A stretch of 64,000 bases of DNA, taken from assembly GCA_013396635.1 (NCBI GenBank), contig WBMW01000470.1:1-64000 (forward strand), read 5' to 3'. Source of the DNA: Penelope pileata. Taxonomy: Eukaryota > Chordata > Aves > Galliformes > Cracidae. Both the position numbers and the translations under genes were made by a program. Below the pieces are notes generated by a model. It saw only the letters and a program-made list of their open reading frames with translations. It did not search any database and was not told the origin of the DNA. This document shows positions 1-11,595 of the stretch, piece after piece (positions within the stretch are counted from its first letter, which is position 1; each line of letters opens with the position of its first letter).

Positions 1-160
1 GCTGCGGTGTAGAACACATTTTTTACACCTTACCCTGTCCAGACTGTTTCAAGGGCCACTGCATGAACTATCTCCTGTTTGATTTGTTCAAAGGCTTGTT
101 GTTGCTCAGGACCCCATATAAAATTGTTCTTCTTTCGGGTCACTTGATAGAGCGGGTTTA
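1..160 (-). mobile_element. Endogenous retrovirus pol remnant
   Basis: Read on the minus strand, this edge fragment translates into the RT connection to RNase H region of an avian endogenous retrovirus pol. A WGPEQQQAFEQIK-type motif is followed by a stretch resembling the start of RNase H. The frame carries at least one stop codon, so it is dead. It runs off the left edge, and homology fades near position 160, where a short imperfect direct repeat (TCTGGTCA, around 198-221) begins. No LTR was found beside it, so its family (class II or III) is open. The assignment rests on remembered similarity to galliform ERVs. Confidence 0.6.
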
Positions 161-424
161 ATATAAATAAACAGAAACAGGTGACTATATACTTGTCTGG
201 TCAATATACTCGTCTGGTCATGCCTTCATCATCAATCCATTCTATGTTCCTGTTAAACTCCATTTCTATTTATTTTCCTGGATGAGTGGTTATCTTTTGT
301 GTATGTATGCTTGTGTACAGAAGGTCTAAGTTCCAACAACTAGAGTAAGATCATAAGGGATGTCCATGTAGGTCAAAGTACCAACAAGACCTACTGGCTA
401 GAGTGGGGTTGCAATCCTCAGAGG

Positions 425-1110
425 CTTCTCCATCCAGCTGCTGGATAGACCAAGTATCTAAGACGAGCTTCTGGAGTGATCCACTGAGAAGGATGAAGTA
501 CACTATGAGTTCTTTGCCTCAGTCTAAGTGGCAACCAGGCTTCTCGTGTCTCTCACATCCCTGAAACTCACATTTCTGAACCTCTAGGTAGGGGCTGGGG
601 GAGCAAAGTCCCCACTGGAAGAGCAAGTCTGAGATGACCTCATGAGACTGAATGTCTACAAGTCTATAGGGCTGGATGACATACATCCCAGGCTCCTGAA
701 GGAGCTGTCTGATGCAGTTGCCAAGCTGCTCTTCATCATATTTGAAAAGTCAGGAGGATTGTCAGGATGCTGTCAAAAGAAGTCCCTGGTGACTAGAAAA
801 AGGAAAACATCATTCCCATTTATAAGAAAGGGAGGAAGGAAGACCTGGGGAACTACAGGCTGGTGAGCCTCATCTCTGTGCATGGGAAGATCATGAAAAG
901 ATCCTCCTGGAACACGTTAAGGCGCATGAGGGACAAGCAGGTGATTCGAGACAGCCAGCAAAGCTTCAACGAAGGCAGATCATGCCTGACCAATCTGGTG
1001 GCCTTCTATGCTGTAGTGATGGCATCAGTGGACAAAGGAAGAACAACTGATGTAGTCTACCTGGAATTCTGCAAGGGCTTTGACATAGTCCCATTCTGCA
1101 TCCTTATCTT
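425..1110 (+). mobile_element. CR1 LINE fragment, ORF2 reverse transcriptase part
   Basis: Decayed CR1 ORF2. From left to right it shows the FFASV segment (about 505-530), the RT entry motif KSIGLDDIHPRLLKEL (about 660-710), the PGNYR-like region (about 845) and the DSQQSFNEGRSCLTNLVAFY block (about 948-1010). It ends in VVYLEFCKGFDIVPF just before the catalytic YADD box. Frameshifts separate the readable parts at 642-866 and 863-1126. Both the 5' end and the 3' end, including C-terminal domain and tail, are missing. This is a truncated, inactive retrotransposon copy. Confidence 0.85.
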
Positions 1111-4100
1111 AAATAAAGATATCTAATTTAAATATCTAATAAAGATATTGATTTTATATATAAATAATAATCTCTTGTCCTTGCAACTTTTCACTGCCAC
1201 AAGCAGGGTCTCTTGTTCAGCAGCAGCAGATTTAGCAATGTCTTTGTCTAGTGGAATTCAGGCACATTCAGATAACATGTAAGAGATGAGTTTTTGTCTC
1301 ACCCTAGGTACAATTGTATAGACGATTGATATCAACAAAACAGCTGCAGCGTTGGCTTTAAACTCGTGTAGATACTTTATGTAAAGCCTCTAGCATTTCT
1401 TTAAAAAAAGTCATCTATGTCATATATTGAGAACATGATTTAAATAAATAATTTAATTTGAAAAAGAAGTAAACACAATACGAGTATGAACCGTATAGAA
1501 ACATTACAGATATCCTCTGATGCTGTATGGGCTCTCTTCAAGCAGTCACTGAGTAAAATGTGATAGTAACAGTGTGTTCTTAGCACAATAATCTCAGTTA
1601 TGAAAGCTTTTAAGCAAAACAGTAATGACTACTGTGTAATTAAAAAGAATTCAAGGAATTTTTTCTCTCAGCACTGAAATAAATTACTTCCTTGCCATCC
1701 TTAATTTAACAAGTAAGTTTTCACCAATTAAAATGGAAGAGAAATAATAATTAAAGATTTATCCTATTGTGTTAAAGAAGCTGAATATTTTGCTGTTCAT
1801 GCTAAGCAAGATCTTGTGCCAAGTCATGGTAAGGAATTATTCTTGTGATTGAACATTAACACATCATTGTATATTTCTTATGTTTGAAAATATCAGTGCT
1901 ATCTAGCCACTGCAATAAAAATAATAGATGCAGTAGAGTATGTAGTCATTTACAGATCAGTTATAATATTTAACTTTTAGGCATTCATTGCCTTATCTAA
2001 AATCCTGTGTCAGGTGATTAGGCCCCTTAATGTGATGAAAATGAGGCATCTCAAAAATGTAATCCAAAATACTACCTAATTAGTAAGTATTTATTTGCCC
2101 ACAAGTTTCAGAAGTGGCTCACAGAGCGCTGCTGAAAAATCTGAAATCATACTTCTATTGAGCTCTCATAACACATCTTATTTGCTCAGTGCAGCAAATG
2201 TCCATGTTACAGGCTGATAGAATAAATGCAATAATTTAGAGTACCTCAAAGCACTACTGAAATTAAGATTTCCGGTGAATATGTGCAAACATTTTCCACG
2301 TGAATGCAAAGAAAGCAGGTGAAGGATCTATTCCTGTTACTTGCAGAGCAGAGGCATTTTAGAAATCATGTCCTTACTCTTGTCAACTGCAGTCACAGTT
2401 CTTGTTTGAGATCAGGTAAATGGCTGTGCTTGCACTTCTATTGAAGTGCAAACCCTACCACATTAACATAAACCACCAAAAGCATTGTAAACTTATGCAC
2501 TTGACTTTCTGCAGAAAGGACTAGCAGCATAAACATCATTAGGTACATATCAGAGGTAGCTGAAGAAGCTGAACCTTTTTCATTGGTTTTCAGACTGTAA
2601 CTGCCAAGTCTTAAATCAGAGAGAAGCTTGCTGCATGTTAGTGCATCAGCTGGAGATTCAGAGTTGACTTGCAAGCCAATGTGCTGCAGCTGAGATTAAT
2701 ATCAATGAGAGATCATTAACATAATAGTTTAAGAATATCCTTGAGCAACTGAATCAGAGCAACAGGAAGGTTCTACCCACTTATAAACTGGATTTTATTG
2801 GGAAGATAGGTGTTTGATCTTTGCATCCAGTTTCTCAAAGGATTCAACAGTGTTCTTACATTTCAGCAAGAAGAAAAGAAAGCCTGCTACCAGATAGATG
2901 GAAATAAAATACTTTGTAAGATAAAACGTTCTTTCAGAAAATCAGGTATTAAGATTCAGCTTTGCTATCATTCTCAATTAATTTATATCAGTGGGATATC
3001 TTGGAATATTACAAGACCTCTGAAAAATTACAATTGTTAGATTATGAGCTAAATATGTAAATTCTTTCAGTTCCTTTTTTCACGTTCTGCCATGAGCACA
3101 ACTGTGTTAGATTCATTCCTATCATTGGTAGTGATGTCAAATCTTTTCACTGCATGATGAATATTTTCAAATGCAGTATGTCTCATGTCATCAAAAATTG
3201 TGTGTCACATTCCTGTCATTTGTTGTGTTCTTGTAACCTAACCTTTTGCTTTGCTGTTGTAAAGTTAAAAAAACCCACCATGGTAAGTGGCAAATAGTTA
3301 TGTGGTTCCTATGCAATAGTAAGTAGCATTAGAATTTGAAGGTAACTGCCAAAAAAATATAACACAAATCTTCACTAATTTTAGTTAATTAAAGTTCAGT
3401 GGTTTTTATTTTCCAGTAATTATCTGTTTTTTTCCTTTTGTGATTAATCAGAAAAAAAAATCAGTCTGAAATATCTGTATATTTTAAAATTATTTTTCCT
3501 CTATTTTGTACGTTCATGTTAAACCAGACAAGTCTTTCTTGTTAGGTCTGTTAAGAAGTATTTAGATTACTTCACATCAATGCACCTTTCAAAGGTGGAG
3601 TCAAACAATAATAAGGTAATACATGCATGACTTTGTGTCATATTTTCAAATATATTCAACAGTGCCATTTAGGTATCTCAATAAAACTTTCTAATTTAAA
3701 GTGCCTAAATATCTTAGAATCTAACTCCCACTCAAAATAAACTAGTGATTTTTCTCTCATTTTCCATAAATGACCTTAAATACTTTCTGCACACTTTCAT
3801 TGTCTCTCATGTTTCAGATCATTTGAAATATTCAAAATACTTAAATAGGTTTGTAGCTAATATACTTTTTATTTCCATCTAAGAATTCTTTGAGTAAAAC
3901 TGGAGAAACTGTCTTTCAAACACTGCACGTAAACTTAATTGTTATAACTGTGTAACTTCATAATTTTAGTGAGCGCAGGTCAGCTTGGAAAGAGAGTTGT
4001 CTTCATGGTAGCCTTGTTTCAGATCATTATTTCTCTTTAGTTTTCATTTGCTTGTTTTTGTGTCAGTAATGCCTTTAAGGGTTAGGGGGCCCTTTAAACC

Positions 4101-5880
4101 CTCTGATGAGCATTCTCAGGAAAAAAAATCAGGTGTAGGCAAGAGGACTTAGTTGTGTGGCTCAGCTACTATCTGATAGGTTTCAGTACAACACTGCAAA
4201 AGGTTTTTTCTGTAAGTCAAGATGGTTGTTTGTATATAAGAATCTTCTTTAAAAGTTAGATAGTCAATAGGTTGAAGACTATTTTCCTTTTGGAGACAGA
4301 AAAATGAGATTACTGGTATGCTTTTCTAGTTCTCTAAATAGTAAATCTGCTCAGCCTTATTAAGGCATTTGCTGTTAAAGCAACTGGAGTACCTGGCAAT
4401 GAGTTTAGCTGGCGTAAAGGAAGAAGGTAAACATGGAGTTGGATTGCACAAAAGCAAAGTAAGTCTGTTGTAATGAAACTGTGAAATTTACTGTTGTTCT
4501 TGTATAACTACCAAGGATTTCTTTTGTGTTGTCATATTTACTGGACTGGCATGGTAACTCAAAAGGTAATTATGTGGCTTTGAGAGTCTATCATCTTTTC
4601 TTTTGCTATTGTATATTTTCTTTTTATTAAAGTAGGGAGAAAGCTGGCATCTAAATGCTCAAAACTGTAAAAAGATATGAATTAAAATCATTACCTTATT
4701 TTCTAGATTAACCTGAAAGCTCTTAAGTAGTTCTCTGTTTTCATTGTGTGTGCTCTGATTTGGGTAGATTGGTTCTGTTCCACTCAGTTTCAGAGTCCTG
4801 GGAAACAAAACCATGCCTAGTAAAAATTAACAAATTACTAAAATTAGTCATCAGCATTTGGATTTTATTTCATTGTATGTCTGCCTGCCTTTTATCTAAT
4901 AATCTACTGTCTTGAACATGTGATAGGGAAACAAGTCATTTCTGTGCTGCTATCAAAAAACAGAGATCAAAATCAATTTAAAAGCTTGCTTAGGACTTCA
5001 ATAACTGGGTTTTTTCCTTCTTCAAAGCGATAGTTTTGCAGAAGGAAGTATAAAATTGATAGGGCCATGAAGCTCAACTGACGTTCTGTAAAGTCAAACA
5101 CGAGAAATTTGTTTAACTAGTTAATGTGCATGCAAGTCCTAAGTACCTTCAGAGGAAATGGCCCCGTTTAAATGACTTGCTTTATTTATTTATTTATAGT
5201 AACAAATAGAACACAACTAATTTCTTGTTAATGTTGCAGTTGCCTATCCTAAATCCTAATGCAATGTATGGTGGGACAGAGATGTTTGAAATAGGAACTA
5301 GACTGAGGAAAGGATATTTTATCTGACTACATTTTGGCATGCAAGCAAGCTGGTACTGACAGCTGCTCTCTGACATAGAATTGGAGGAATTGCTAGGCTG
5401 AGCACTTCCGAAGGAGCTAGTAACCCTAATTTTATTCGATACTTAGTGACAGTAGTTTAATAGACACTTATTAGTTTGTAAAAGAGTACTCTGTTCAAGC
5501 TCTAAGAGACTCCAGGAAGAATTTTTCAGTTCCTTTTCTTCCAAAGAAGAACAGTATTCTCTTCTGTCCCTTATGTAAAAGGCAGCAGAAGGGTGGTACT
5601 ATTTCAGTGAGTAGAGTGGTTAAGTACAGAAAGAATGACTGTCTCTCATGGTAAATGTTCAATTTTGCAAATTTCAGCAAAGTCAGAGCGTCTTACTGCA
5701 GAACTGTTTTGTGACTAGGTAGGTGGGGAGAAAAATGATGCTTAAAGTATAGGACAGATGCTGATTATTAGACACCTGTTCTGTTTTTCTGATAGATGGG
5801 AGTGTGTCTTTGGCATTGTCTTGAAGGAAATGAAAGCTGTAATCTCATTTGATGTATGGAATGTTTCCATTAAAGAATTG
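1111..5880. other. Intergenic DNA, no gene recognised
   Basis: AT-rich sequence with scattered short ORFs of 60-80 codons, none with recognisable domains, usable starts or splice context. There is a short TTTA run near 5181-5198. I see no transposon ends, RNA gene or conserved-looking block. It may hold very old repeats that cannot be recognised by eye. Confidence 0.5.
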
Positions 5881-7213
5881 CAAGGGCTGCTCTGAAAGTA
5901 ATGCGTCCTATTTTATTTTGTTAGTCCATGACATCAGAAGCAGATGCTGGTGGTACAGCAGTAGAGGATGAACTTCTTGCCAATATTCCTTTACATTTTG
6001 TTGCCATGTGACAGATGGCAGCAGAGGGAAAGTCTGACAAAGTCTGACAAGATGATGTCTGACATAAGTGTTTATGAAGTGAAGGTGTGGAATTGAATTC
6101 CTCAATGTGAAAAAAACTGGAGCTATGGACATTCATTGGTGCTTGCTGAATTTTTATGGAGATCAAACAGTGGATGTTAGCACAGTGGATGGTGTGTTTC
6201 AGCAGTGGTGACAGTGACATGAAAGACAAGCATAGTTCCAGACAGCCGTGCACAGCTGTCACACCATGAGACTAAGAGAGTCTCTATCAGCTCATCCACG
6301 CAAATTGGTAGATCATAAACAGAGAACTGTACCAAGCTGAATAACACCTTCAATGTGTCGGAAACAATAGCAGCAATGTTGGAACATGGCAAAGTGTGGG
6401 CCAGGTGGGTCCCATGAATGCTTACACTGAAACAGAAAGAACAACATATGCAAGTTTCTCAGGATCTATTGAAGCAATATGAAGCTGAAGATGACATTTT
6501 TCTGGATCACATTATTACCGGTGATGAGATGTGGTGTCATCACTATGAGCCAGAGTCAAAATAGCAGTCCATGGAGTGGTGATGTGAATTCCCCATTGAT
6601 AAATATGTTTAAGACACAGCCCTCAGCAGGTAAAGTTATGTGCACTGTCTTTTGGGATAGGAAAGGGGTGATTTTTAAGAATTTCCTGAAGCCCGAACAA
6701 ACCATCAATTCTGACTGCTATGCTGACTAAGCTGAAGGCTCAAACTTCCAGAGTCAGGCCAGAGAGGAAGACAACCTTTCTCTTGCAAAACAGTAATACC
6801 AGGCCCCATACCAGTTTGAAGACTATGGAACACATTGATAGTCTTGGCTGAACTGTCCTACCACACCCACCCAGATTCGGTCCTATCACACCCACTGCAT
6901 ATTTCAGATTTGGCACCTTCTGACTTCCATCTGTACAGGCTGATGAAAGATGGACTGGATGGGCAACATTTTCCTAGCAGTGACACCGTCACAGCAGCTG
7001 GGAAACAGTGGATCACCTCTGCTGGTGCAGATTTTTATGAACATGGCATGCAGGCTCTTGTTCATCACTGGTGAAAATGCATAGCTAATGGTGGTGACTA
7101 TGCTGAAAAAGAGCATTTTGTAGTTTAGAATTTCTCTATGAAATACGATTATTGTGCTCTTTGTAACTGTTGTGTTTCCATGGAAATAGGAGGCATTACT
7201 TTCGGAACAGAGT
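5881..7213 (+). mobile_element. Galluhop-like mariner transposon, full length, inactive (copy A)
   Basis: This 1333-bp DNA transposon has mariner-type inverted ends. The left end (GCTCTGAAAGTAATGC at about 5888) and the right end (reverse complement GTTCCGAAAGTAATGC, ending near 7208) match at most positions. The right end abuts TA, the mariner target. The left flank reads TG where TA is expected, probably a mutation. It is the only copy in the window that keeps the transposase middle. Five other copies of the same family lie at 9.3, 22.4, 34.1, 37.7 and 50.8 kb. The family name is from memory of the chicken element. Confidence 0.9.
6015..7128 (+). pseudogene. Mariner transposase pseudogene (DD34D family)
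   Basis: Broken transposase inside copy A. The likely start ATG at 6015 opens a MAAEG-like N-terminus. The first catalytic aspartate survives in TGDEMWCHHYEPESK (about 6520-6560) and the third in SDLAPSDFHLY (about 6907-6935). The second catalytic segment, usually LLQHDNARPH in this family, reads LLQNSNTRPH here (about 6780-6812), so the essential Asp is gone. Several frameshifts and stops separate these blocks; for example, the Trp after HIDSLG is a stop. The copy cannot make active transposase. Confidence 0.85.
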
Positions 7214-7694
7214 TAAAGCTGTAAAATTTTATACTGCTGAGCAGTAGAAAAGTAGGTTATAAGTGAAGAAAATATAACTCTCTATGAAGATTACCCCACA
7301 ACAGCACTCTACATCAATGCAGTTTCATTCTTTTGGATTCGTCTTTCAACTATGTTTTTGCACAACAGTTGTTGTAATGAGCTTTTGGGCATGACATTAC
7401 TGTAATAAATAATTGCAACCATAATGACAGAAAGCAGGCACAACTCCTTTCATATTTTTTACTTTAGAAATGGATATGCCTGCAAAGCAATTTTCTTCAT
7501 TAAGCATCACTTGAAAGCATTTTGCCTGCACTTACTCTATCTTAATGCTCTGCTATTTTAAGTACATTTTCCACTAGTTTCTTTAGGTTGGTAAATGTTT
7601 TGTTCTTGTAAGTTGATTTTAGTGAACAAAAAATGAGGACAATTTTTATGTATGTGATTATGAAATTTCAAAGACAGCCACATGATCGATATTT

Positions 7695-8458
7695 AAGTTG
7701 CAAAATCAAGTGGAGTGAATTTCCCAAGCACCAATACAGGCTGGGCAGAGAATGACTTGAGAGTAGTCCTGAGGAGAAGGATTTGGGGGTGTCTGTTGAT
7801 GAAAAACTCAACGTGAGCTGGCAGTGTGCGCTTGCAGGCCAAAAAGCCAACCGGATCCTAGGCTGCATCAAGAGAAGTGTGGCCAGCAGGTCGAGGGAGG
7901 TGATTCTGCCCCTCTACTCTGCTCTCGTGAGACCTCACTTGCAGTATTTTGTCCAGTTCTGGGGCCCCCAGCACGAGAAGGATGTGGAGCTGTTGGAGTG
8001 GGTCCAGAGGAAGGCCACGAAAATGATCAGATGGCTGGAGTACCTCGTCTACGAGGACAGGCTGAGAGAGTTAGGACTCTTCAGCCTGGAGAAGAGAAGG
8101 CTGCGGGGGGACCTGATAGCAGCCTTCCAGTACCTGAAAGGGGCCTACAGGGAAACTGGGGAGGGATGTTTTACAGGGACAGGTAATGTCAGGACAAGGG
8201 GGAATGGTTATAAACTGGAAGAGGGTAGATTTAGACTAGATATAAGGAGGAAATTCTTCCCTGTGAGGGTGGTGAGACACTGGAACAGGTTGCCTAGAGA
8301 AGTTGTGGATGCCCCCTCCCTGGAAGTATTCAAGGCCAGGCTGGATGGGGCTTTGGGCAACCTGGTCTAGTGGGAGGTGTCCTTGCCCATGGCAGGGGGG
8401 TTGGAACAAGATGATCTCTAAGGTCCCTTCCAACCTGAACCATTCTATGATTCTATGA
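7695..8458 (+). mobile_element. CR1 LINE, 5'-truncated 3' end with intact C-terminal ORF
   Basis: The 3' 760 bp of a CR1 element. An uninterrupted reading frame (7783-8370, 195 codons) covers the C-terminal part of ORF2 after the RT fingers and palm: AGQKANRILGCIKRSV, then SALVRPHL, then the VVRHWNRLPREVV block. It ends ...LGNLV with a stop at 8368-8370. The CR1 3' UTR follows (TTGGAACAAGATGATCTC, CCCTTCCAACCTGAACC) and ends in two ATTCTATG tail units (about 8440-8457). This is one of the least decayed CR1 copies in the window. It lacks the endonuclease and most of the RT, so it is not mobile. Confidence 0.95.
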
Positions 8459-8639
8459 ATTCTTTCTTTTAGTGTGATCTCTTAGTGTGAGAACCATCAA
8501 GTTTCTGAACATACCAGCCCTTGCATATTTTCCAGTGTATTATGATATGTGTAAGTTTAGAAGCATTTGGAATTCCAGTGCTGTTATGCACTTGCTCAGA
8601 TATCAAGAGTGGTATCATCTTTGAATGAGTTCAGTGATG

Positions 8640-9243
8640 AACGTGAAGTGTGTAGAAGCAGGGATGGGCTACCTAAATGAAACATTGACACTTTGCCTGA
8701 GCATGTAGGAATAGAGCTAGAAAAGCAGATATCAAGTGTTTCTGTAACTAGGTCAGCAGCAAAAAGACGCGTAAGGAAAAGCGGGTACTGCTGTTAGCTG
8801 GGACTAACAGCCAGTTATCTAAGATGAGATGTGTAATTGGTAAATGGAGAATAAGGTGCTGGATCACTGGGCTCAGAGGGTTGTAGGCAGCACTACGAAG
8901 TTCTAGTGGTAGCCCATTACAAGTTGTGTTCCTCAGGAATCAGTAAGAGAGCCATCACTGTTTCTAATGACCTGGATGATGCAATGTTAGCAACTTTTCA
9001 TGCACAATACCAGTCTGGAGGAAAAAGCTGATTTGTTAAAGGATAGGGCTGCAAGGATGTAAACAGGTTGGAGAAATGAATGAACAGGGCTCTCAAGTTC
9101 AGTTAAAAAAATGCAGATCCCAAGTCCAGCGTCGGGAGTGTACTAATGTCATTTAACAGTATAGTCTAGGGCAGGCTAGACTTGCTCACACTTGTGGACA
9201 ACAAAAAGATAAGTCAGCATTATGCCCTTACAGCAAAAGCAGC
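8640..9243 (+). mobile_element. Old CR1 LINE fragment
   Basis: Heavily decayed CR1 ORF2. Recognisable landmarks are GATCACTGGGCTCAGAGGGTTGT (about 8862), the NDLDDA block (about 8968) where CR1 has its NDLDEG motif, and GTGGACAACAAAAAGATAAG with the following GCCCTTACAGCAAA (about 9195-9240), which match the DNK...QCALAAKKA region. Many indels are present. It stops just before mariner copy B, which begins at 9271. The boundaries are approximate, and the left one may be up to 150 bp off. Confidence 0.65.
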
Positions 9244-9270
9244 TAAATATATATAGACTGGATATATGTA

Positions 9271-9899
9271 TGTTACTTCGAAAGCAATGCCTCCTGCTTA
9301 TTTCCATGGAAACTACAACAGATACAAAGAACACAATAACATTATTTGATAGATAAAATTCTCAGCTACAAAACACTATTTTTCAACATAGTCACCACAA
9401 TCAGCTATGCATTTTTGCCAGCAATGAATAAGAGTCTGCATGCCGCACTTGCAAAAATCTGTACCTGAGGAGGTGACCCACTGTTGCCACTGCTGAAATG
9501 CCCTACCCACCGCCTCACTGTGCTCACATTAACTGTTTGGTCTCCACAGACATTCAGCAAGCATTGATGAATGTCCATAGGTGCAACTTTTTCTGTGTTG
9601 AGGAATTCAATTCCACACTTTCACTTCAGATGAGCTTCTATGTCAGATGTCAGCTTAGTGGATAGGGATGGTGATAGGAAGACAGTTGGACTAGATCTTG
9701 TAGGTCCTTTCCAACCTAATACTTCTACGATTCTATGTCATTGTATCAGATATCCTCCCTGTTCCCACCAGTCGCACAGCAACAGTGTAATGGAGTCTTG
9801 GTGAAAAGGTTCAGACTCTGCTGCCATACCACCAACATCTGCAACTGATGTTGTGGCCCAACATAATAAAATAGGCATTACTTTTCAGAGCAGCCCTCG
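9271..9899 (-). mobile_element. Deleted Galluhop-like mariner with nested CR1 tail (copy B)
   Basis: Mariner in minus orientation, flanked by TA on both sides (9269-9270 and 9900-9901) as expected for Tc1/mariner insertion. Both ends are present: CTTCGAAAGCAATGCCTCC at the low end and ATTACTTTTCAGAGCAGCC at the high end. Most of the transposase coding region is missing. The deletion joins CAGCAGTGGCAACAG to GTGGGTCACCTC, nearly the same joint as in copy D (34.1 kb). A CR1 3' fragment interrupts it at 9653-9737. Confidence 0.9.
9653..9737 (+). mobile_element. CR1 3' tail nested in mariner copy B
   Basis: An 85-bp CR1 3' end of the same subfamily as the copy at 25.2 kb (GCTTAGTGG, GGTTGGACTAG-like block, TTGTAGGTCCTTTCCAACCT, ATTCTATG tail). 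It is flanked by ATGTCA on both sides (9647-9652 and 9735-9740); the ATG of the right copy overlaps the CR1 tail. Removing the insert and one ATGTCA leaves a continuous mariner sequence, which supports a true retrotransposition into the mariner. It is non-coding. Confidence 0.85.
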
Positions 9900-9921
9900 T
9901 AAGGAGTACTGTGTAAGGTTT

Positions 9922-11595
9922 AGAATCCTTAGAGTTAGAAGAGACCTTTAAAGGTCATCTAGTCCAACTCCCCTGCAAAGTACAGGGATATCTACAGCTA
10001 GATCAGGTTGCTCAGAGCCCCATCCAGTCTGACCTTGAAAGTCCCTGGAGACAGGGCACCTACTACATCTCTGGGCAACCTGTTCCAGTGCTCCACCACC
10101 CTTACCGTAAAAAACTTTTTCCTTACCTCTAACCTAAATCTCTCCTCTTTTAGTTTGAAACCATTTCCCCTTGTCCTATGACCACAGACCCTGCTAAAGA
10201 GTCTGTCCCTGTCTTTCTTTTAGCCCTTCTTTAGACACTGAAAGGCCACTATTGGGTCCCCCCGGAGCCTTCTCTTCTCCAGGCTGAAAAGCTCCAGCTC
10301 TCTCAGCCTGTCCTCATAGGGGAGATGTTCCATCCCCTAGATTGTTTTTGTGGCCCTCCTCTGGATGAGCTCCAACAGGCTTGTGTCTCTCCTGTACTGA
10401 GAATTCCACATCTGGATGCAGTGCTCCAGATGAGGTCTCACCAGTGCAGAGTAGAGGGGCAGGATCACCTCCCTCAACCTGCTGGACATGCTTCTTTTGT
10501 GGAAGCCCAGAATACGTTTGGCTTTCTGGGCTATGAAGGTGTGTTGCTGGCTCATGTCCAGCTTACCATCCACCAACCCTTTTCAGCAGGGCTGTGCTCT
10601 ATCCTTTTCTCCCCCAGCTTTCGTTGACAGTGAAAGTTGCTGCAACCCAAGTGCAAGACCTTGTACTTGGCCTTGTTGAACCTCATGAGGTTCTCCTGGG
10701 CCCACTGGTTGAGCCTGTCAGGTCTCTCTGGATGTCATCGCATCCCTCAGATGTGTGAACTACACTCCACAGCTTAGTATCACCTGCAAACTTGCTGAGG
10801 GTGCACTTGATCTCACTGTCAATGTAATTGATGAAGATAGTACAGAGCACTGGTCCTAGCACTGAACCCTAAGGAATACCACTCATCGCTGATTTCTGTC
10901 CAGACATTGTGCCACTGACCACCACTCTCTGAGTTTGATCCTGCAGCCAGTTACTTGTCCATGGAACAGTCCACTCATCAAATCCATATCTTTCCATTTG
11001 AGAGAGAAGGATGTGGTGGGGGACCATGTCAAAGGCCTTACTGAAGTCCAGATAGACAACATCAGTGGCTCTTCCCTCTTCCATTGATGCANGTCAGGTC
11101 TCTCTGGATGTCATCGCATCCCTCAGATGTGTGAACTACACTCCACAGCTTAGTATCACCTGCAAACTTGCTGAGGGTGCACTTGATCTCACTGTCAATG
11201 TAATTGATGAAGATAGTACAGAGCACTGGTCCTAGCACTGAACCCTAAGGAATACCACTCATCGCTGATTTCTGTCCAGACATTGTGCCACTGACCACCA
11301 CTCTCTGAGTTTGATCCTGCAGCCAGTTACTTGTCCATGGAACAGTCCACTCATCAAATCCATATCTTTCCATTTGAGAGAGAAGGATGTGGTGGGGGAC
11401 CATGTCAAAGGCCTTACTGAAGTCCAGATAGACAACATCAGTGGCTCTTCCCTCTTCCATTGATGCAGTTACACCATCACAGAAGATGCTACGTTGGTCA
11501 GGCAGGACTTGCCCTTGGTGAAGCCGTGTGGGTTGTCTCATATCACTTCCCTGTCTTCCTTGTGCCTTAGCACAGCTTCCAGGAGTATCATTTTT
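9922..11595 (-). mobile_element. CR1 LINE, long 5'-truncated copy with assembly duplication
   Basis: Minus-strand CR1 reaching from the 3' UTR (about 9922-10140) through the C-terminal region (KRILGFHKRSMSS, SALVRPHLEHC at 10337-10576) into the RT. The RT part carries the VVYLDFSKAFDMVPHHIL catalytic-region motif and, further upstream on the minus strand, HGFTKGKSCLTN-like sequence (about 11490-11530). Frameshifts and stops break the frame. A 375-bp segment is present twice (10717-11091 and 11093-11467), so the true element is probably about 376 bp shorter. It is 5'-truncated near 11595. The (ATTCTATG)n tail at its 3' end is degraded. Confidence 0.92.
10717..11467. repeat. Perfect 375-bp direct duplication around a single N
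   Basis: Positions 10717-11091 and 11093-11467 are identical by eye over 375 bases and are separated only by one N at 11092. The two copies translate to the same 71 residues without a difference, inside an otherwise decayed CR1. A single-base gap between overlapping contig ends is the simplest explanation. Confidence 0.93.

Noticed and set aside
198..221. Direct repeat TATACTTGTCTGGTCA / ATACTCGTCTGGTCA as an LTR or att site
   Set aside because: Too short and isolated; no matching partner or termini.
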